Assembly: GCF_004217615.1 (NCBI RefSeq)
Contig: NZ_SHLD01000001.1
Location: 3,410,001-3,474,000, forward strand
Origin: Micromonospora kangleipakensis
GTDB taxonomy: Bacteria; Actinomycetota; Actinomycetes; Mycobacteriales; Micromonosporaceae
Direction: 5' to 3'
DNA: 64,000 bases
Below are positions 9,732 to 23,257 of this stretch, piece after piece. The notes under the pieces were generated by a model. That model saw only the letters and a program-made list of their open reading frames with translations. It was not told the origin of the DNA and ran no database searches. Position numbers and translations under genes: made by a program. How positions within the stretch are numbered: the stretch's first letter is position 1; every line of letters begins with the position of its first letter.

Positions 9732-10528
9732 CGCCGCGGGTGTCGGTGATCGTGCCGGTCTACAACGAGGGCGAGGCGATTCTGCGCTGCCTGGAGCGGA
9801 TGCTGCGCGAAATGCTGCTTCCGGCCGAGGTGCTGATCGTGCACGACATGCCGGAGGACACCACGGTCCCGTACGTGGAGCAGATCGCCCGCACCGACCC
9901 GCGGGTGCGCGCGGTGCTCAACACCTACGGCCGGGGCCCGGCGAACGCCATTCGGTTCGGCATCGACGTGGCCCTCGCCCCGGTCGTGGTGGTGACGATG
10001 GCCGACGGCTGCGACGACCCGCGCCAGATCGACGAGCTGGCCCGGCTGGTGGACCGGGGCGTGGTGGTCGCGGCCGCGTCCCGCTACATGCCGGGCGGCC
10101 AGCAGGTGGGCGGGCCCCGGTTGAAGCGGATGATGTCCCGCTGGGCCGGGCGCAGCCTCTACACCTTCGCCCGGGTCGGCACCCGGGACGCCACCAACAG
10201 TTTCAAGGCCTATGACACCGCATTCGTCCGCGAGGTGGGGATCGAGTCGCGGACCGGCTTCGAGATCGGGCTCGAGTTGACCGCCAAGGCCAACCGGCTG
10301 CGCCTGCCGGTCGCCGAGATTCCCACGATCTGGTTGGACCGGCCGCTCGGGGAGTCCCACTTCGACCTGGGTCGGTTCCTCCCCGGTTACCTGCGCTGGT
10401 ACCTCTTCGCCTACGGTCGACGGCTGAGCCGGGAGAGGCTGGTGGCCCGGGCTGCCAGCTCGCGGTCGTCCGGGGTGCCGGCACCACGCGAACCGCATGA
10501 CAGCACCGAGTACGAGAAGACCGCTTAG
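9728..10528 (+). CDS. Family 2 glycosyltransferase
   Basis: A 266-residue GT-A fold glycosyltransferase. The N-terminus VSVIVPVYNEGEAIL is the GT2 signature, and MADGCDDPRQIDEL carries the metal-binding acidic cluster. RYMPGGQQVGG and TNSFKAYDTAF resemble the dolichyl/polyprenyl-phosphate mannose synthase branch. No transmembrane helices are visible, so it would act at the cytoplasmic face. The GTG start overlaps the dehydrogenase stop as GTGA. The acceptor is unknown. Confidence 0.85.
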   Translation: MTPRVSVIVPVYNEGEAILRCLERMLREMLLPAEVLIVHDMPEDTTVPYVEQIARTDPRVRAVLNTYGRGPANAIRFGIDVALAPVVVVTMADGCDDPRQIDELARLVDRGVVVAAASRYMPGGQQVGGPRLKRMMSRWAGRSLYTFARVGTRDATNSFKAYDTAFVREVGIESRTGFEIGLELTAKANRLRLPVAEIPTIWLDRPLGESHFDLGRFLPGYLRWYLFAYGRRLSRERLVARAASSRSSGVPAPREPHDSTEYEKTA

Positions 10529-10536
10529 GAGCGCAC

Positions 10537-11562
10537 GTGGCGAAAGTCCTGGTAACTGGTTCGGCCGGGTTCATCGGCGGCTACCTGGTGCAGGAGTTGC
10601 TGGGTCGGGGCCACGAGGTCGTCGGGATCGACAACTTCTCCAAGTACGGTCCGGTCACCCACAGCTACGACGACCACCCCCGCTTCCGGTTCGTCGAGGG
10701 CGACGCGCGCGACGTGGACCTGCTGACCACGCTGCTCGACGGCTGTGACCACCTGGTCGCGGGCGCGGCGATGATCGGCGGCATCTCCTACTTCCACGCG
10801 TACGCCTACGACCTGCTCGCCACCAACGAGCGCATCATGGCGGCCACCTGCGACGCGGCCATCCGCGCCCACCGCGAGGGCAGCCTGGCGAAGGTCACCT
10901 ACCTCTCGTCCTCGATGGTCTTCGAGTCCACCGAGCACTGGCCCAGCAAGGAGGGCGACGAGCGGCTCATCCCGCCGCCGCTCTCCTCGTACGGGTTCCA
11001 GAAGCTGGCCGTGGAGTACTACGCCCGAGCCGCCTGGGAGCAGTACCAGCTGCCGTACACGATCGTGCGGCCGTTCAACTGCGTCGGCGTGGGGGAGGGG
11101 CGCGCGCTGGGCCAGGTCGAGGTGCTCTCCGGCAACGTGAAGCTGGCCATGTCGCACGTGGTGCCCGACCTGGTGCAGAAGATCGTCAAGGGGCAGGACC
11201 CGCTGCACATCCTCGGCGAGGGCGGCCAGGTGCGGCACTACACCTACGGCGGAGACCTGGCCCGGGGCATCGCCACCGCGGTCGAGCACCCGGCCGCCCA
11301 CAACGACGACTTCAACCTCTCCACCGCCGAGTCGACCAGCGTGCTGGAGCTGGCCGAGCTGATCTGGCGCAAGATCAAGGGTCCGGACGTGCCGTTCCGG
11401 CACGTCTCCGACGAACCCTTCCAGTACGACGTGCAGAAGCGGGTGCCGGACGTGACGAAGTCCCGCGAGGTGCTCGGCTTCGCCGCCACCACGTCGCTGG
11501 ACGAGATGCTCGACGAGGTCATCCCGTGGGTGACCCGGGCGGTCGAGGAGGGCCGCCTCTGA
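10537..11562 (+). CDS. NAD-dependent nucleotide-sugar epimerase/dehydratase
   Basis: A 341-residue extended short-chain dehydrogenase. The NAD motif is GSAGFIGGYL near the N-terminus. The catalytic pair is in YGFQK (YxxxK), preceded by the serine segment YLSSSMVF. The family stretch RPFNCVGVGEG follows. It would epimerise or dehydrate a UDP- or GDP-sugar, fitting its place behind a nucleotide-sugar dehydrogenase and a glycosyltransferase. The GTG start lies eight bases after the previous stop with AGGAG upstream. Substrate cannot be decided from sequence. Confidence 0.87.
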   Translation: MAKVLVTGSAGFIGGYLVQELLGRGHEVVGIDNFSKYGPVTHSYDDHPRFRFVEGDARDVDLLTTLLDGCDHLVAGAAMIGGISYFHAYAYDLLATNERIMAATCDAAIRAHREGSLAKVTYLSSSMVFESTEHWPSKEGDERLIPPPLSSYGFQKLAVEYYARAAWEQYQLPYTIVRPFNCVGVGEGRALGQVEVLSGNVKLAMSHVVPDLVQKIVKGQDPLHILGEGGQVRHYTYGGDLARGIATAVEHPAAHNDDFNLSTAESTSVLELAELIWRKIKGPDVPFRHVSDEPFQYDVQKRVPDVTKSREVLGFAATTSLDEMLDEVIPWVTRAVEEGRL

Positions 11563-11583
11563 CGTCCGCTTTTCGTCCCCGCA

Positions 11584-11614
11584 CGGCCCGTGTCGCTCCC
11601 CGCGACGCGGGCCG
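11584..11614 (+). terminator. Terminator hairpin after the sugar module
   Basis: CGGCCCGTGTCG pairs with CGACGCGGGCCG (12 base pairs including one G-U) around a 7-base loop, about 20 bases after the epimerase stop and before the arginine operators. It insulates the arg operon. Confidence 0.6.
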
Positions 11615-11654
11615 CCGGCGTTTCTACCGGGTGACCGCCATCACATCCTCATTT

Positions 11655-11674
11655 CCATGCAATGGGACGCATGA
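11655..11674 (+). promoter_or_regulatory. Candidate upstream ARG box (ArgR operator)
   Basis: CCATGCAATGGGACGCATGA contains the inverted repeat ATGC/GCAT seen in Streptomyces ARG boxes. It lies just upstream of the -35 element of the argC promoter. ArgR is encoded at the end of the same operon. Assignment is by similarity to the remembered consensus. Confidence 0.5.
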
Positions 11675-11676
11675 AC

Positions 11677-11705
11677 TTGCAGCACGGCATCCCGCCGACT
11701 AGCCT
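11677..11705 (+). promoter_or_regulatory. argC promoter
   Basis: TTGCAG (11677-11682) and TAGCCT (11700-11705) are 17 bases apart and match the housekeeping sigma pattern. The two ARG-like boxes abut the two elements. The ribosome site GGAGG of argC follows at 11723-11727. Confidence 0.6.
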
Positions 11706-11725
11706 TCATTGCATAGTCATGCGGA
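11706..11725 (+). promoter_or_regulatory. Candidate downstream ARG box (ArgR operator)
   Basis: TTGCATAGTCATGCGG holds a perfect GCAT-AGTC-ATGC palindrome, a good ARG-box half-site pair. It would cover the transcription start of the argC promoter, so bound ArgR-arginine should block initiation. Confidence 0.6.
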
Positions 11726-11732
11726 GGTGAGT

Positions 11733-12734
11733 ATGGGCATCCGAGTCGCGGTCGCCGGGGCCAGCGGTTACGCCGGGGGCGAGCTGCTGCGCCTGGTCGC
11801 CGGGCACCCGGAGTTCGACCTGGTCGCCGCCACCGCACACGCGCAGGCCGGCCAGCCGGTCGCCGCCGTACACCCGCAGCTCGCGGGCCTGGACCTGGTG
11901 CTCGGGGCGACCGACCCGGAAGCCCTGGCCGACGCGGACCTGGTCTTCCTGGCCCTGCCGCACGGCGGGTCGGCGGCCCTGGCCGCGGCCCTGCCCGAGT
12001 CGGTCAAGGTGGTCGACCTCGGCGCCGACCACCGGCTGCGCGACGCCGACGCCTGGGCCCGGTACTACGGCGGCCCGCACGCCGGCGCCTGGACCTACGG
12101 CCTGCCCGAGCTGCCCGGCCAGCGGGCCGCCATCGCCGCCGCGACCCGGGTGGCCAGCACCGGCTGCTACGCGGTGGCCACCACCCTGGCCCTCGCGCCG
12201 CTGATCGCCGCGGGCGCGGTCCTCCCCACCGACGTGGTGGTGGTCGCCGCCTCCGGCACCTCCGGCGCCGGCCGGGCCGCCAAGGCCCACCTGCTCGGCA
12301 GCGAGGTGATGGCCGATCTGTCGCCCTACAAGGTCGGCGCCCACCAGCACGTGCCGGAGATCAAGCAGGCCACCGGCGCGACCAGCCTCTCCTTCACTCC
12401 GGTGCTCGCCCCCATGCCGCGCGGCATCCTCGCCACGGTCACCGCCGTGCCCACCGGCGACGCCCACCCGCGCGCGGTGCTCACCGCGGCGTACGCGGAC
12501 GCCCCCTTCGTGCACGTGCTGCCCGAGGAGGCCTGGCCGCACACCGCCGCCACCACCGGCGCGAACTCCTGCCACCTCCAGGCCACCGTCGACGTCGACT
12601 CCGGCCGGGTGATCGTGGTCAGCGCCATCGACAACCTCGGCAAGGGCGCCGCCGGCCAGGCCGTGCAGAACGCCAACCTCATGTTCGGCCTCCCCGAGAC
12701 CGCCGGCCTCTCGACCTTCGGAGTGGCACCGTGA
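11733..12734 (+). CDS. argC: N-acetyl-gamma-glutamyl-phosphate reductase
   Basis: A 333-residue NADPH-dependent enzyme, third step of arginine synthesis, reducing N-acetylglutamyl phosphate to the semialdehyde. The NADP-binding start is [17 protein letters not shown]. The catalytic cysteine lies in [15 protein letters not shown]. The dimerisation segment HQHVPEIKQ and the C-terminal [13 protein letters not shown] are conserved. ATG at 11733 was chosen because GGAGG is five bases upstream. It is the first gene of the arg operon and overlaps argJ as GTGA. Confidence 0.96.
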   Translation: MGIRVAVAGASGYAGGELLRLVAGHPEFDLVAATAHAQAGQPVAAVHPQLAGLDLVLGATDPEALADADLVFLALPHGGSAALAAALPESVKVVDLGADHRLRDADAWARYYGGPHAGAWTYGLPELPGQRAAIAAATRVASTGCYAVATTLALAPLIAAGAVLPTDVVVVAASGTSGAGRAAKAHLLGSEVMADLSPYKVGAHQHVPEIKQATGATSLSFTPVLAPMPRGILATVTAVPTGDAHPRAVLTAAYADAPFVHVLPEEAWPHTAATTGANSCHLQATVDVDSGRVIVVSAIDNLGKGAAGQAVQNANLMFGLPETAGLSTFGVAP

Positions 12735-13899
12735 CCGTCACCACCCCTCGGGGCTTCCGGGCCGCCGGGGTCGCCGCCGGGCTCAAGAGCAGCGGCGCCG
12801 CCGATATCGCCCTCGTCGTCAACGACGGCCCCGACGCCGGGATCGCCGGCGTCTTCACCGCCAACCGGGTCAAGGCCGCGCCGGTGCTCTGGAGCCAGCA
12901 GGTGGTCCGGGGCGGTGTGGTCCGCGCCGTGGTGCTCAACTCCGGCGGCGCCAACGCCTGCACCGGCCCCGCCGGATTCCAGGACACCCACGCCACCGCC
13001 GAGCACACCGCCGCCGCGCTCACCTCCAGCAGCAACCGGCTGATCCTCGGCGCCGGCGAGGTGGCGGTCTGCTCCACCGGCCTGATCGGCGAGCGGCTGC
13101 CGATGCAGAAACTCCTCCCCGGCGTGCGGGCCGCCATCCGCGGGCTCGCCCGCGACGGCGGCGCGGCGGCGGCCGAGGCGATCATGACCACCGACACCCG
13201 GTCGAAGACCACCGCCGCCAAGGGCAGCGGCTGGACCGTCGGCGGCATGGCCAAGGGCGCCGGGATGCTCGCCCCGGCCATGGCCACCATGCTCTGCGTC
13301 CTCACAACCGACGCGGTGGCCGGGCCGGAGACCCTCGACGCCGCGCTGCGCGCCGCCACCCGGGTCACCTTCGACCGGATCGACTCCGACGGCTGCATGT
13401 CCACCAACGACACGGTGCTGCTGCTGGCCAGCGGCGCGTCCGGCATCGAGCCGACCCAGGCCGAGCTGACCGCCGCGGTCACCGCCGCCTGCCACGACCT
13501 GGCCCAGCAGCTCATCGCCGACGCCGAGGGCGCCACCAAGCAGATCGCGATCGACGTGGTGGGCGCCGCCGACGAGGACGACGCGGTCGAGGTGGGCCGC
13601 TCGGTGGCCCGCAACACCCTGGTCAAGACCGCGCTCTTCGGCAACGACCCGAACTGGGGCCGGATCCTCGCGGCCGTCGGCACCACCTCGGCCGCGTTCG
13701 AACCGGACGGCGTGGACGTCGCGGTCAACGGGGTCTGGGTGTGCCGCTCCGGCGCCGCCGCCGAGGACCGGTCCAAGATGGACCTGACCGGGCGGGACGT
13801 CACCATCCGGATCGACCTGCACGCCGGCGACGCGGCGGCGACGATCTGGACCAACGACCTGTCGCACGCGTACGTGCACGAGAACTCGGCGTACTCGAC

Positions 13900-13903
<4 letters not shown>
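12731..13903 (+). CDS. argJ: Bifunctional ornithine acetyltransferase/N-acetylglutamate synthase
   Basis: A 390-residue ArgJ that transfers acetyl from N-acetylornithine to glutamate, recycling the acetyl group. It is made as a precursor that cleaves itself: [11 protein letters not shown] places the scissile bond between Ala185 and Thr186, and Thr186 becomes the nucleophile. Other family marks are [22 protein letters not shown] and NDPNWGRI. Whether it also uses acetyl-CoA cannot be told from sequence, though no argA is seen here. GTG start overlaps argC by four bases. Confidence 0.96.
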
Positions 13904-17463
<3,560 letters not shown>

Positions 17464-17487
<24 letters not shown>

Positions 17488-17600
17488 CCTGCTCCCCTCG
17501 TTTGCAGCGAGGGGATTCCCACGGTCACCCGTGAGGCTTCCTGTTTCATTGCCGACTGCCCCGAAGGGAGGGGATCCCATGAGGTCTTACGTCAGCTCCG
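17464..17600 (-). ncRNA. Putative omega RNA of TnpB with guide reading into argR
   Basis: In this family the guide RNA comes from the tnpB 3' end plus the right end, and its guide is the roughly 16-20 nt beyond the element. The right-end hairpin (17494-17514) would be part of the scaffold. The guide would be read from 17483 down to about 17464, starting GGTGTGGTGCTCCC, antisense to the last codons of argR. The 5' limit is arbitrary. Confidence 0.4.
17494..17514. repeat. Right-end hairpin of the TnpB element
   Basis: CCCCTCG and CGAGGGG form a perfect 7-bp stem around a 7-base loop, ten bases inside the element's right boundary. Subterminal imperfect palindromes of this sort are recognised by Y1 transposases and contribute to the omega RNA. 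Confidence 0.7.
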
Positions 17601-18718
17601 CAGGCGTTTCGCCTCTCCGCCAGCCCGGCGGCGAGGATGTTTTGTGCGGCGTTGACGTCCCGGTCATGCTCTGTGTGGCAGGCGGGGCAGACCCACTCCC
17701 TGACAGTCAGCGGCATCGACGGGTTGATCCGGCCACACGTGGAGCATGTCTTCGACGACGGAAACCACCGGTCCACAACGATCACCGCGCGCCCGTACCA
17801 GACGGCCTTGTATTCCAGCATGCGACGCAGTTCCGACCACGCCGCGTCGGAGATCACCCGGGCCATGCGGTGGTTGCGCAGCAAGTTGCGGACGCTGAGA
17901 TCCTCGATTATTACCGCTTGGTTCTCACGAACAAGTCGAGTGCTCAGCTTGTGCAGGTGATCACGCCGCCGGTCAGCGACGCGGGCATGAATCCGGCCCA
18001 CCCTCGCCTGGGCCTTGGCCCGGTTGGCGGAGCCCTTTTCCTTGCGGGACAGGTTGCGCTGCGCTTTGGCCAACTTCCGTCGATCCGCTTGCTCATGGCG
18101 CGGGTTGGCAATCTTCTCCCCGGTGGACAGGGTGACAAGGCTGGTGATCCCCGCGTCCACTCCCACCACCCGATCCAGTGCGGGCAGGGCCTGCACGGTC
18201 GGGTCCTCTACCAGGAGGGATACGTACCACCGGCCGGCCGCGTCTCGCGACACGGTGACCGTGGACGGCTCGACATCCGTGGGCAGGGGTCTGGACCACA
18301 CGATGTCCAGGGGAGCGTCCATCTTGGCGAGGGTGAGATGGCCGTCGCGCCAGCGGAACGCCGAGCGAGTGTATTCTGCCGACGCCCGCGACCTGCGCTT
18401 GGATTTGTACCGCGGGTACCCGCAGCGCCTTTCCCAGAAGCCGGCGAATGCGGCCTGCAGATGCCGCAGCGTCTGCTGCAACGGCACCGCACTCACCTCG
18501 TTCAGAAACGCCAGGTCGTCGGTCCGTTTCCACTCCGTCAGCCAAGCCGAGGTCTGCGCGTAACTGCTTCGATGCCGGTCCACCTTCCACTTTCGGCTCC
18601 GCGCCTCCAACGCGCGGTTGTAGACCAGACGCACACATCCGAACGTCCTATTCAACTGCTCAGCCTGCTGCGGAGACGGATAGAAGCGGTACTTGAACGA
18701 CCGCTTCACCCCAGCCAC
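17546..18718 (-). CDS. tnpB: TnpB RNA-guided nuclease (IS200/IS605 family), intact
   Basis: A 390-residue TnpB, full length and in frame. The N-terminal REC/WED part starts [19 protein letters not shown]. The RuvC catalytic residues are Asp188 ([11 protein letters not shown]), Glu272 ([12 protein letters not shown]) and Asp354 ([10 protein letters not shown]). The zinc ribbon has four cysteines, 325, 328, 344 and 347 (CSTC and CPAC). TnpB proteins are guided by an omega RNA from the element's right end to cut DNA next to a short TAM. All residues needed for activity appear present. It lies antisense to the arg genes on both sides. Confidence 0.9.
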   Translation of the reverse strand: MAGVKRSFKYRFYPSPQQAEQLNRTFGCVRLVYNRALEARSRKWKVDRHRSSYAQTSAWLTEWKRTDDLAFLNEVSAVPLQQTLRHLQAAFAGFWERRCGYPRYKSKRRSRASAEYTRSAFRWRDGHLTLAKMDAPLDIVWSRPLPTDVEPSTVTVSRDAAGRWYVSLLVEDPTVQALPALDRVVGVDAGITSLVTLSTGEKIANPRHEQADRRKLAKAQRNLSRKEKGSANRAKAQARVGRIHARVADRRRDHLHKLSTRLVRENQAVIIEDLSVRNLLRNHRMARVISDAAWSELRRMLEYKAVWYGRAVIVVDRWFPSSKTCSTCGRINPSMPLTVREWVCPACHTEHDRDVNAAQNILAAGLAERRNACGADVRPHGIPSLRGSRQ

Positions 18719-18806
18719 GCCTCAGGTTCTATCAAACGGGTACGACAATCACTTGAAGGGAGGGAGCGGCGCGTCCCGCCCGCTTCGATGGCACGCCGCA
18801 ACTCAG

Positions 18807-20012
<1,206 letters not shown>

Positions 20013-20026
20013 TCGTGGGGACCACA

Positions 20027-21490
20027 ATGGGCGGGGTGGACGACAAGAGCCTGACCGAGAACAGCGCCGCCACCAACCGGACGAGCCTGTGGGGCGGCCG
20101 GTTCGCCGGCGGCCCCGCCGAGGCCCTCGCGCGGCTGTCGGTGAGCGTCCAGTTCGACTGGCGCCTCGCCCCGTACGACATCGCCGGCTCCCGGGCGCAC
20201 GCCCGGGTCCTCGCCGGCGCCGGCCTGCTCGACCCCGACGAACTGGGCCGGATCCTGGCCGCGCTGGACGACCTGGAGGCGGCCTGCGCCGCCGGGCAGT
20301 TCCGCCCGACGGTCGACGACGAGGACGTGCACACCGCCCTGGAACGCGGCCTGCTGGAGCGGCTCGGCAGCCTCGGCGGCAAGCTGCGCGCCGGCCGGTC
20401 CCGCAACGACCAGGTCGCCACCGACCTGCGGCTCTACCTGCGCGACCACGCCCGCGGGGTGGCCACTCGGCTGGTCGAGCTGGCCGAGGCGCTGGTCGAG
20501 CAGGCCGAGCGGCACGTGGACACCGCCGCGCCCGGCATGACCCACCTCCAGCACGCCCAGCCCGTCACCTTCGGGCACTGGCTGCTCGCCCACGTTCAGC
20601 CGCTCCTGCGCGACCTGGAGCGGCTGCGCGACTGGGACCACCGGGCGGCGATCAGCCCGCTCGGCGCGGGCGCGCTCGCCGGCTCCGGCCTGCCGCTGGA
20701 CCCGGTGGCCGTCTCCAAGGAGCTGGGCTTCCGCACGTCCTTCGCTAACTCGATGGACGCGGTCGCCGACCGGGACTTCGTCGCCGAGTTCCTCTTCGTC
20801 ACCGCGCTGATCGGCGTGCACCTGTCCCGCCTCGGCGAGGAGGTGGTGCTCTGGACGTCGCACGAGTTCGGCTGGGTCGAGCTGGACGACGCCTTCGCCA
20901 CCGGCTCGTCGATCATGCCGCAGAAGAAGAACGCGGACATCGCCGAGCTGGCCCGGGGCAAGTCCGGCCGCCTGGTCGGCGGGCTGATGAGCGTGCTCAC
21001 CATGCTCAAGGGCCTGCCGATGACGTACGACCGGGACATGCAGGAGGACAAGGAGCCGGCCTTCGACGCGGTCGACACCCTGGAGCTGCTGCTGCCGGCC
21101 CTGGCCGGGATGATCTCCACGATGACGGTCCGGGTGGACCGCCTGGTGGCCGCCGCGCCGGTCGGCTTCTCCCTCGCCACCGAGGTGGCCGACTGGCTGG
21201 TCCGCAAGGGCGTGCCGTTCCGCGACGCGCACGAGATCACCGGCAAGCTGGTCGCGCTCTGCGTGGCCCGGGACTGCGCCCTGGACGAGGTCTCCGACGC
21301 CGACCTCGCGACGGTGAGCGAGCACCTCGACCCGTCGGTGCGCGACGTGCTGTCGGTCCGCTCCGCGCTCGCCGCGCGCACCACGCCCGGCTCGACCGGG
21401 CCGGGCCCGGTCGCCGACCAGCTCGCCACCGCCGCGGACAAGCTGGTCGGCTGGCGGGAGTGGGCCGCGGAGCGGGTCGTCCCCCGCTGA
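20027..21490 (+). CDS. argH: Argininosuccinate lyase
   Basis: A 487-residue fumarase/aspartase superfamily enzyme that splits argininosuccinate into arginine and fumarate, the last step of the pathway. The superfamily signature is GSSIMPQKKNADIAELARGK; TSLWGGRFAGGPAE, AGRSRNDQVATDLRL and MTHLQHAQPVTFGHW are also conserved. ATG at 20027 is preceded by GGGGA. An in-frame GTG nine bases later is an alternative. The gene follows argG by 14 bases and ends in a strong hairpin shared with the convergent gene. Confidence 0.95.
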   Translation: MGGVDDKSLTENSAATNRTSLWGGRFAGGPAEALARLSVSVQFDWRLAPYDIAGSRAHARVLAGAGLLDPDELGRILAALDDLEAACAAGQFRPTVDDEDVHTALERGLLERLGSLGGKLRAGRSRNDQVATDLRLYLRDHARGVATRLVELAEALVEQAERHVDTAAPGMTHLQHAQPVTFGHWLLAHVQPLLRDLERLRDWDHRAAISPLGAGALAGSGLPLDPVAVSKELGFRTSFANSMDAVADRDFVAEFLFVTALIGVHLSRLGEEVVLWTSHEFGWVELDDAFATGSSIMPQKKNADIAELARGKSGRLVGGLMSVLTMLKGLPMTYDRDMQEDKEPAFDAVDTLELLLPALAGMISTMTVRVDRLVAAAPVGFSLATEVADWLVRKGVPFRDAHEITGKLVALCVARDCALDEVSDADLATVSEHLDPSVRDVLSVRSALAARTTPGSTGPGPVADQLATAADKLVGWREWAAERVVPR

Positions 21491-21498
21491 GGTCGTCG

Positions 21499-21530
21499 GG
21501 TCGGCGCGGGTGACTCCACCCGCGCCGACC
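21499..21530. terminator. Bidirectional terminator between argH and yjbR-like gene
   Basis: GGTCGGCGCGGGTG (21499-21512) pairs perfectly over 14 bp with CACCCGCGCCGACC (21517-21530) around a 4-base loop. It lies between two convergent genes. Confidence 0.8.
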
Positions 21531-21534
21531 CTCC

Positions 21535-21888
21535 TCAGCCCGCCGGGCGCTCCCGCTTCGGCAGCTTCGCCACCACCGCGTCGTACGACCCGTCCACGGC
21601 GTCGATCAGCTCCTCGTCGTCGATCCCGCCCGCCAGGCGCAGCGTGTTCCAGCCGGACCGCCCGATGTAGGCCGAGGCCTTCGCGTCGTCGGGGAACCGG
21701 TGCAGCCACTCGTCGGCGACGTCCCGGTTCGGGCCGCACTTCACCCCCACCCGCGCCTCGCCGTCGGGGGAGCCGAGGAACGCGAAGATCCGGCTCCCCA
21801 CCTTCACCACCTCGTCGCCCTCCCACGGGCGGTCCAGCCAGGCGCCCGGCTTGGCCAGGCAGTACGCCAGCATCTCCGCACGCGTCAT
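21535..21888 (-). CDS. MmcQ/YjbR family protein
   Basis: A 117-residue small protein of the MmcQ/YjbR (CyaY-like fold) family. The family look comes from MLAYCLAKPGAWLDRPWEGDEVVKVGSRIFAFLG, read in parts, and the later segments SGWNTLRLAGG and DDEELIDAVDGSYD. Members are described as DNA-binding-like, but no firm cellular role is known to me. It is convergent with argH. The ATG lies about 70 bases downstream of the stop of the next minus-strand gene, so the two may be cotranscribed. Confidence 0.8.
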   Translation of the reverse strand: MTRAEMLAYCLAKPGAWLDRPWEGDEVVKVGSRIFAFLGSPDGEARVGVKCGPNRDVADEWLHRFPDDAKASAYIGRSGWNTLRLAGGIDDEELIDAVDGSYDAVVAKLPKRERPAG

Positions 21889-21961
21889 CGCGTCCTCCCG
21901 TCGCCCGATTGCGGGTCCAGTCTCGCCCGTGCCTGCGACAGTCCGCCGCCTGCGTCGCGGC

Positions 21962-22399
21962 TCAGTCGGCGGTGCCGGTCCGGACGGTCAGCCGCTCGTA
22001 GCGCTGGCGGGCCGCCTGGGCGCTGCCCAGCCCCAGCCCGAAGGCGATCGCCTGCCAGGTCAGGCCCCGGCCGCGGGCGACCTGCAACAGCCCCGCCTCC
22101 AGGGCGTCCACCTCGGCGCGGACGTGCGGGATCAGGGTCAGCGCGGCCATCAGGTCGGCCTGGTCGACCGGCTCCTCGCCGGGCTCCAGCTCGGCCCCGC
22201 CCGCCAGCGCCATCACCAGCGTCGCCGCCTCGTACGCGTCCGGCACGTCCGGGTGAGCGTACCGGCGGCGGCGTGCGTCCGTGCCGGCGTGCCGCTCGGC
22301 GATCCGCAGCAGCGCCGCGTAGTTGCGGTGCGCCCGGGCCTGGGCAGCATCCGGAGCGGTGAACGGGTCGTTGTCCAGCGTGACCATGTGTTCCATCAC
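21962..22399 (-). CDS. Hypothetical protein with helix-turn-helix-like C-terminus
   Basis: A 145-residue, mostly helical and acidic-then-basic protein. The N-terminal half has a helical stretch rich in Ala and Arg (AQARAHRNYAALLRIAERHAG). The C-terminal part LLQVARGRGLTWQAIAFGLGLGSAQAARQRYERL resembles a sigma-like helix-turn-helix in which GLTWQAIAFGLGL would be the recognition unit. I do not recognise a named family; DNA binding is inferred only from that segment. It is divergent from the glycosylase gene. Confidence 0.65.
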   Translation of the reverse strand: MMEHMVTLDNDPFTAPDAAQARAHRNYAALLRIAERHAGTDARRRRYAHPDVPDAYEAATLVMALAGGAELEPGEEPVDQADLMAALTLIPHVRAEVDALEAGLLQVARGRGLTWQAIAFGLGLGSAQAARQRYERLTVRTGTAD

Positions 22400-22479
22400 A
22401 GCCGCTTGAACGTCCCTTTGTCAACAGTCTGTTGAAAGCAAGTCGTGCTCATCTTCGGGTCGCCGGCTATGGTCGAGCC

Positions 22480-23106
22480 ATGACCACCGCTGACCCCGTG
22501 ACCAGCGCCGGGCTGGCCGACCTGCTCGCCGGCCTGGTGGTGCCGGCCGCGCGCGGGCTGCTCGGCTGCCGGCTCGCCGCGGGCGGGGTCACCGTCCGGA
22601 TCACCGAGGTCGAGGCGTACGCCGGCACGGCCGGGGACGCGGCCTCGCACGCCTACCGGGGGCGTACCCCGCGCAACGCGGTGATGTTCGGGCCGGCGGG
22701 CCACGCCTACGTCTACTTCACCTACGGCATGCACTGGTGCGTGAACGTGGTGACCGGCCCGGACGGGGAGGCCTCGGCGGTGCTGCTGCGGGCCGGCGAG
22801 GTGGTCGACGGCCTCGCCGCCGCCCGGGCCCGCCGTCCCGCCGTACGGCGGGACGTGGACCTGGCCCGCGGACCCGCCCGGCTCTGCGCGGCGCTCGGCA
22901 TCGACCGCTCCGCCTACGGCCTCGACCTGCTCGACGACGGTCCGGTGCGGCTACGACCGCCGGTCGCGCCGGTGCCGGAGGCGGCGATCGAGGCCGGCCC
23001 CCGGGTCGGCGTCACCGGGGCGCACGACGTGCCCTGGCGGTTCTGGATCTCCGGCGATCCGACCGTGAGCGTCTACCGGCGGCACGTGCCCCGAGCGCGA
23101 CGATGA
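22480..23106 (+). CDS. mpg: 3-methyladenine (alkyladenine) DNA glycosylase
   Basis: A 208-residue AAG/MPG-family glycosylase that excises alkylated purines in base excision repair. The family stretch ITEVEAYAG contains the catalytic glutamate region, followed by DAASHAYRGRTPRNAVMFGPAGHAYVYFTYGMHWCVN read in parts, where the tyrosine intercalates into DNA. ARLCAALGI and the terminal RFWISGDPTVS also match. ATG at 22480 gives the usual length. It is divergent from the preceding minus-strand pair. Confidence 0.93.
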   Translation: MTTADPVTSAGLADLLAGLVVPAARGLLGCRLAAGGVTVRITEVEAYAGTAGDAASHAYRGRTPRNAVMFGPAGHAYVYFTYGMHWCVNVVTGPDGEASAVLLRAGEVVDGLAAARARRPAVRRDVDLARGPARLCAALGIDRSAYGLDLLDDGPVRLRPPVAPVPEAAIEAGPRVGVTGAHDVPWRFWISGDPTVSVYRRHVPRARR

Positions 23107-23257
23107 GCCCTGCGGCGCGGCCGGGGGCATTCTGTCGGAGGGCGTGGCCATAATCACTACGCCGAGTCCGGTCGCTGCCGTGCCGTCCGCCTGTCCCGGA
23201 TCGCCGGATCGCCGCCCGGCCCCGGCTACCTGTCCGCCGACGGATCGGAGGACCGTC

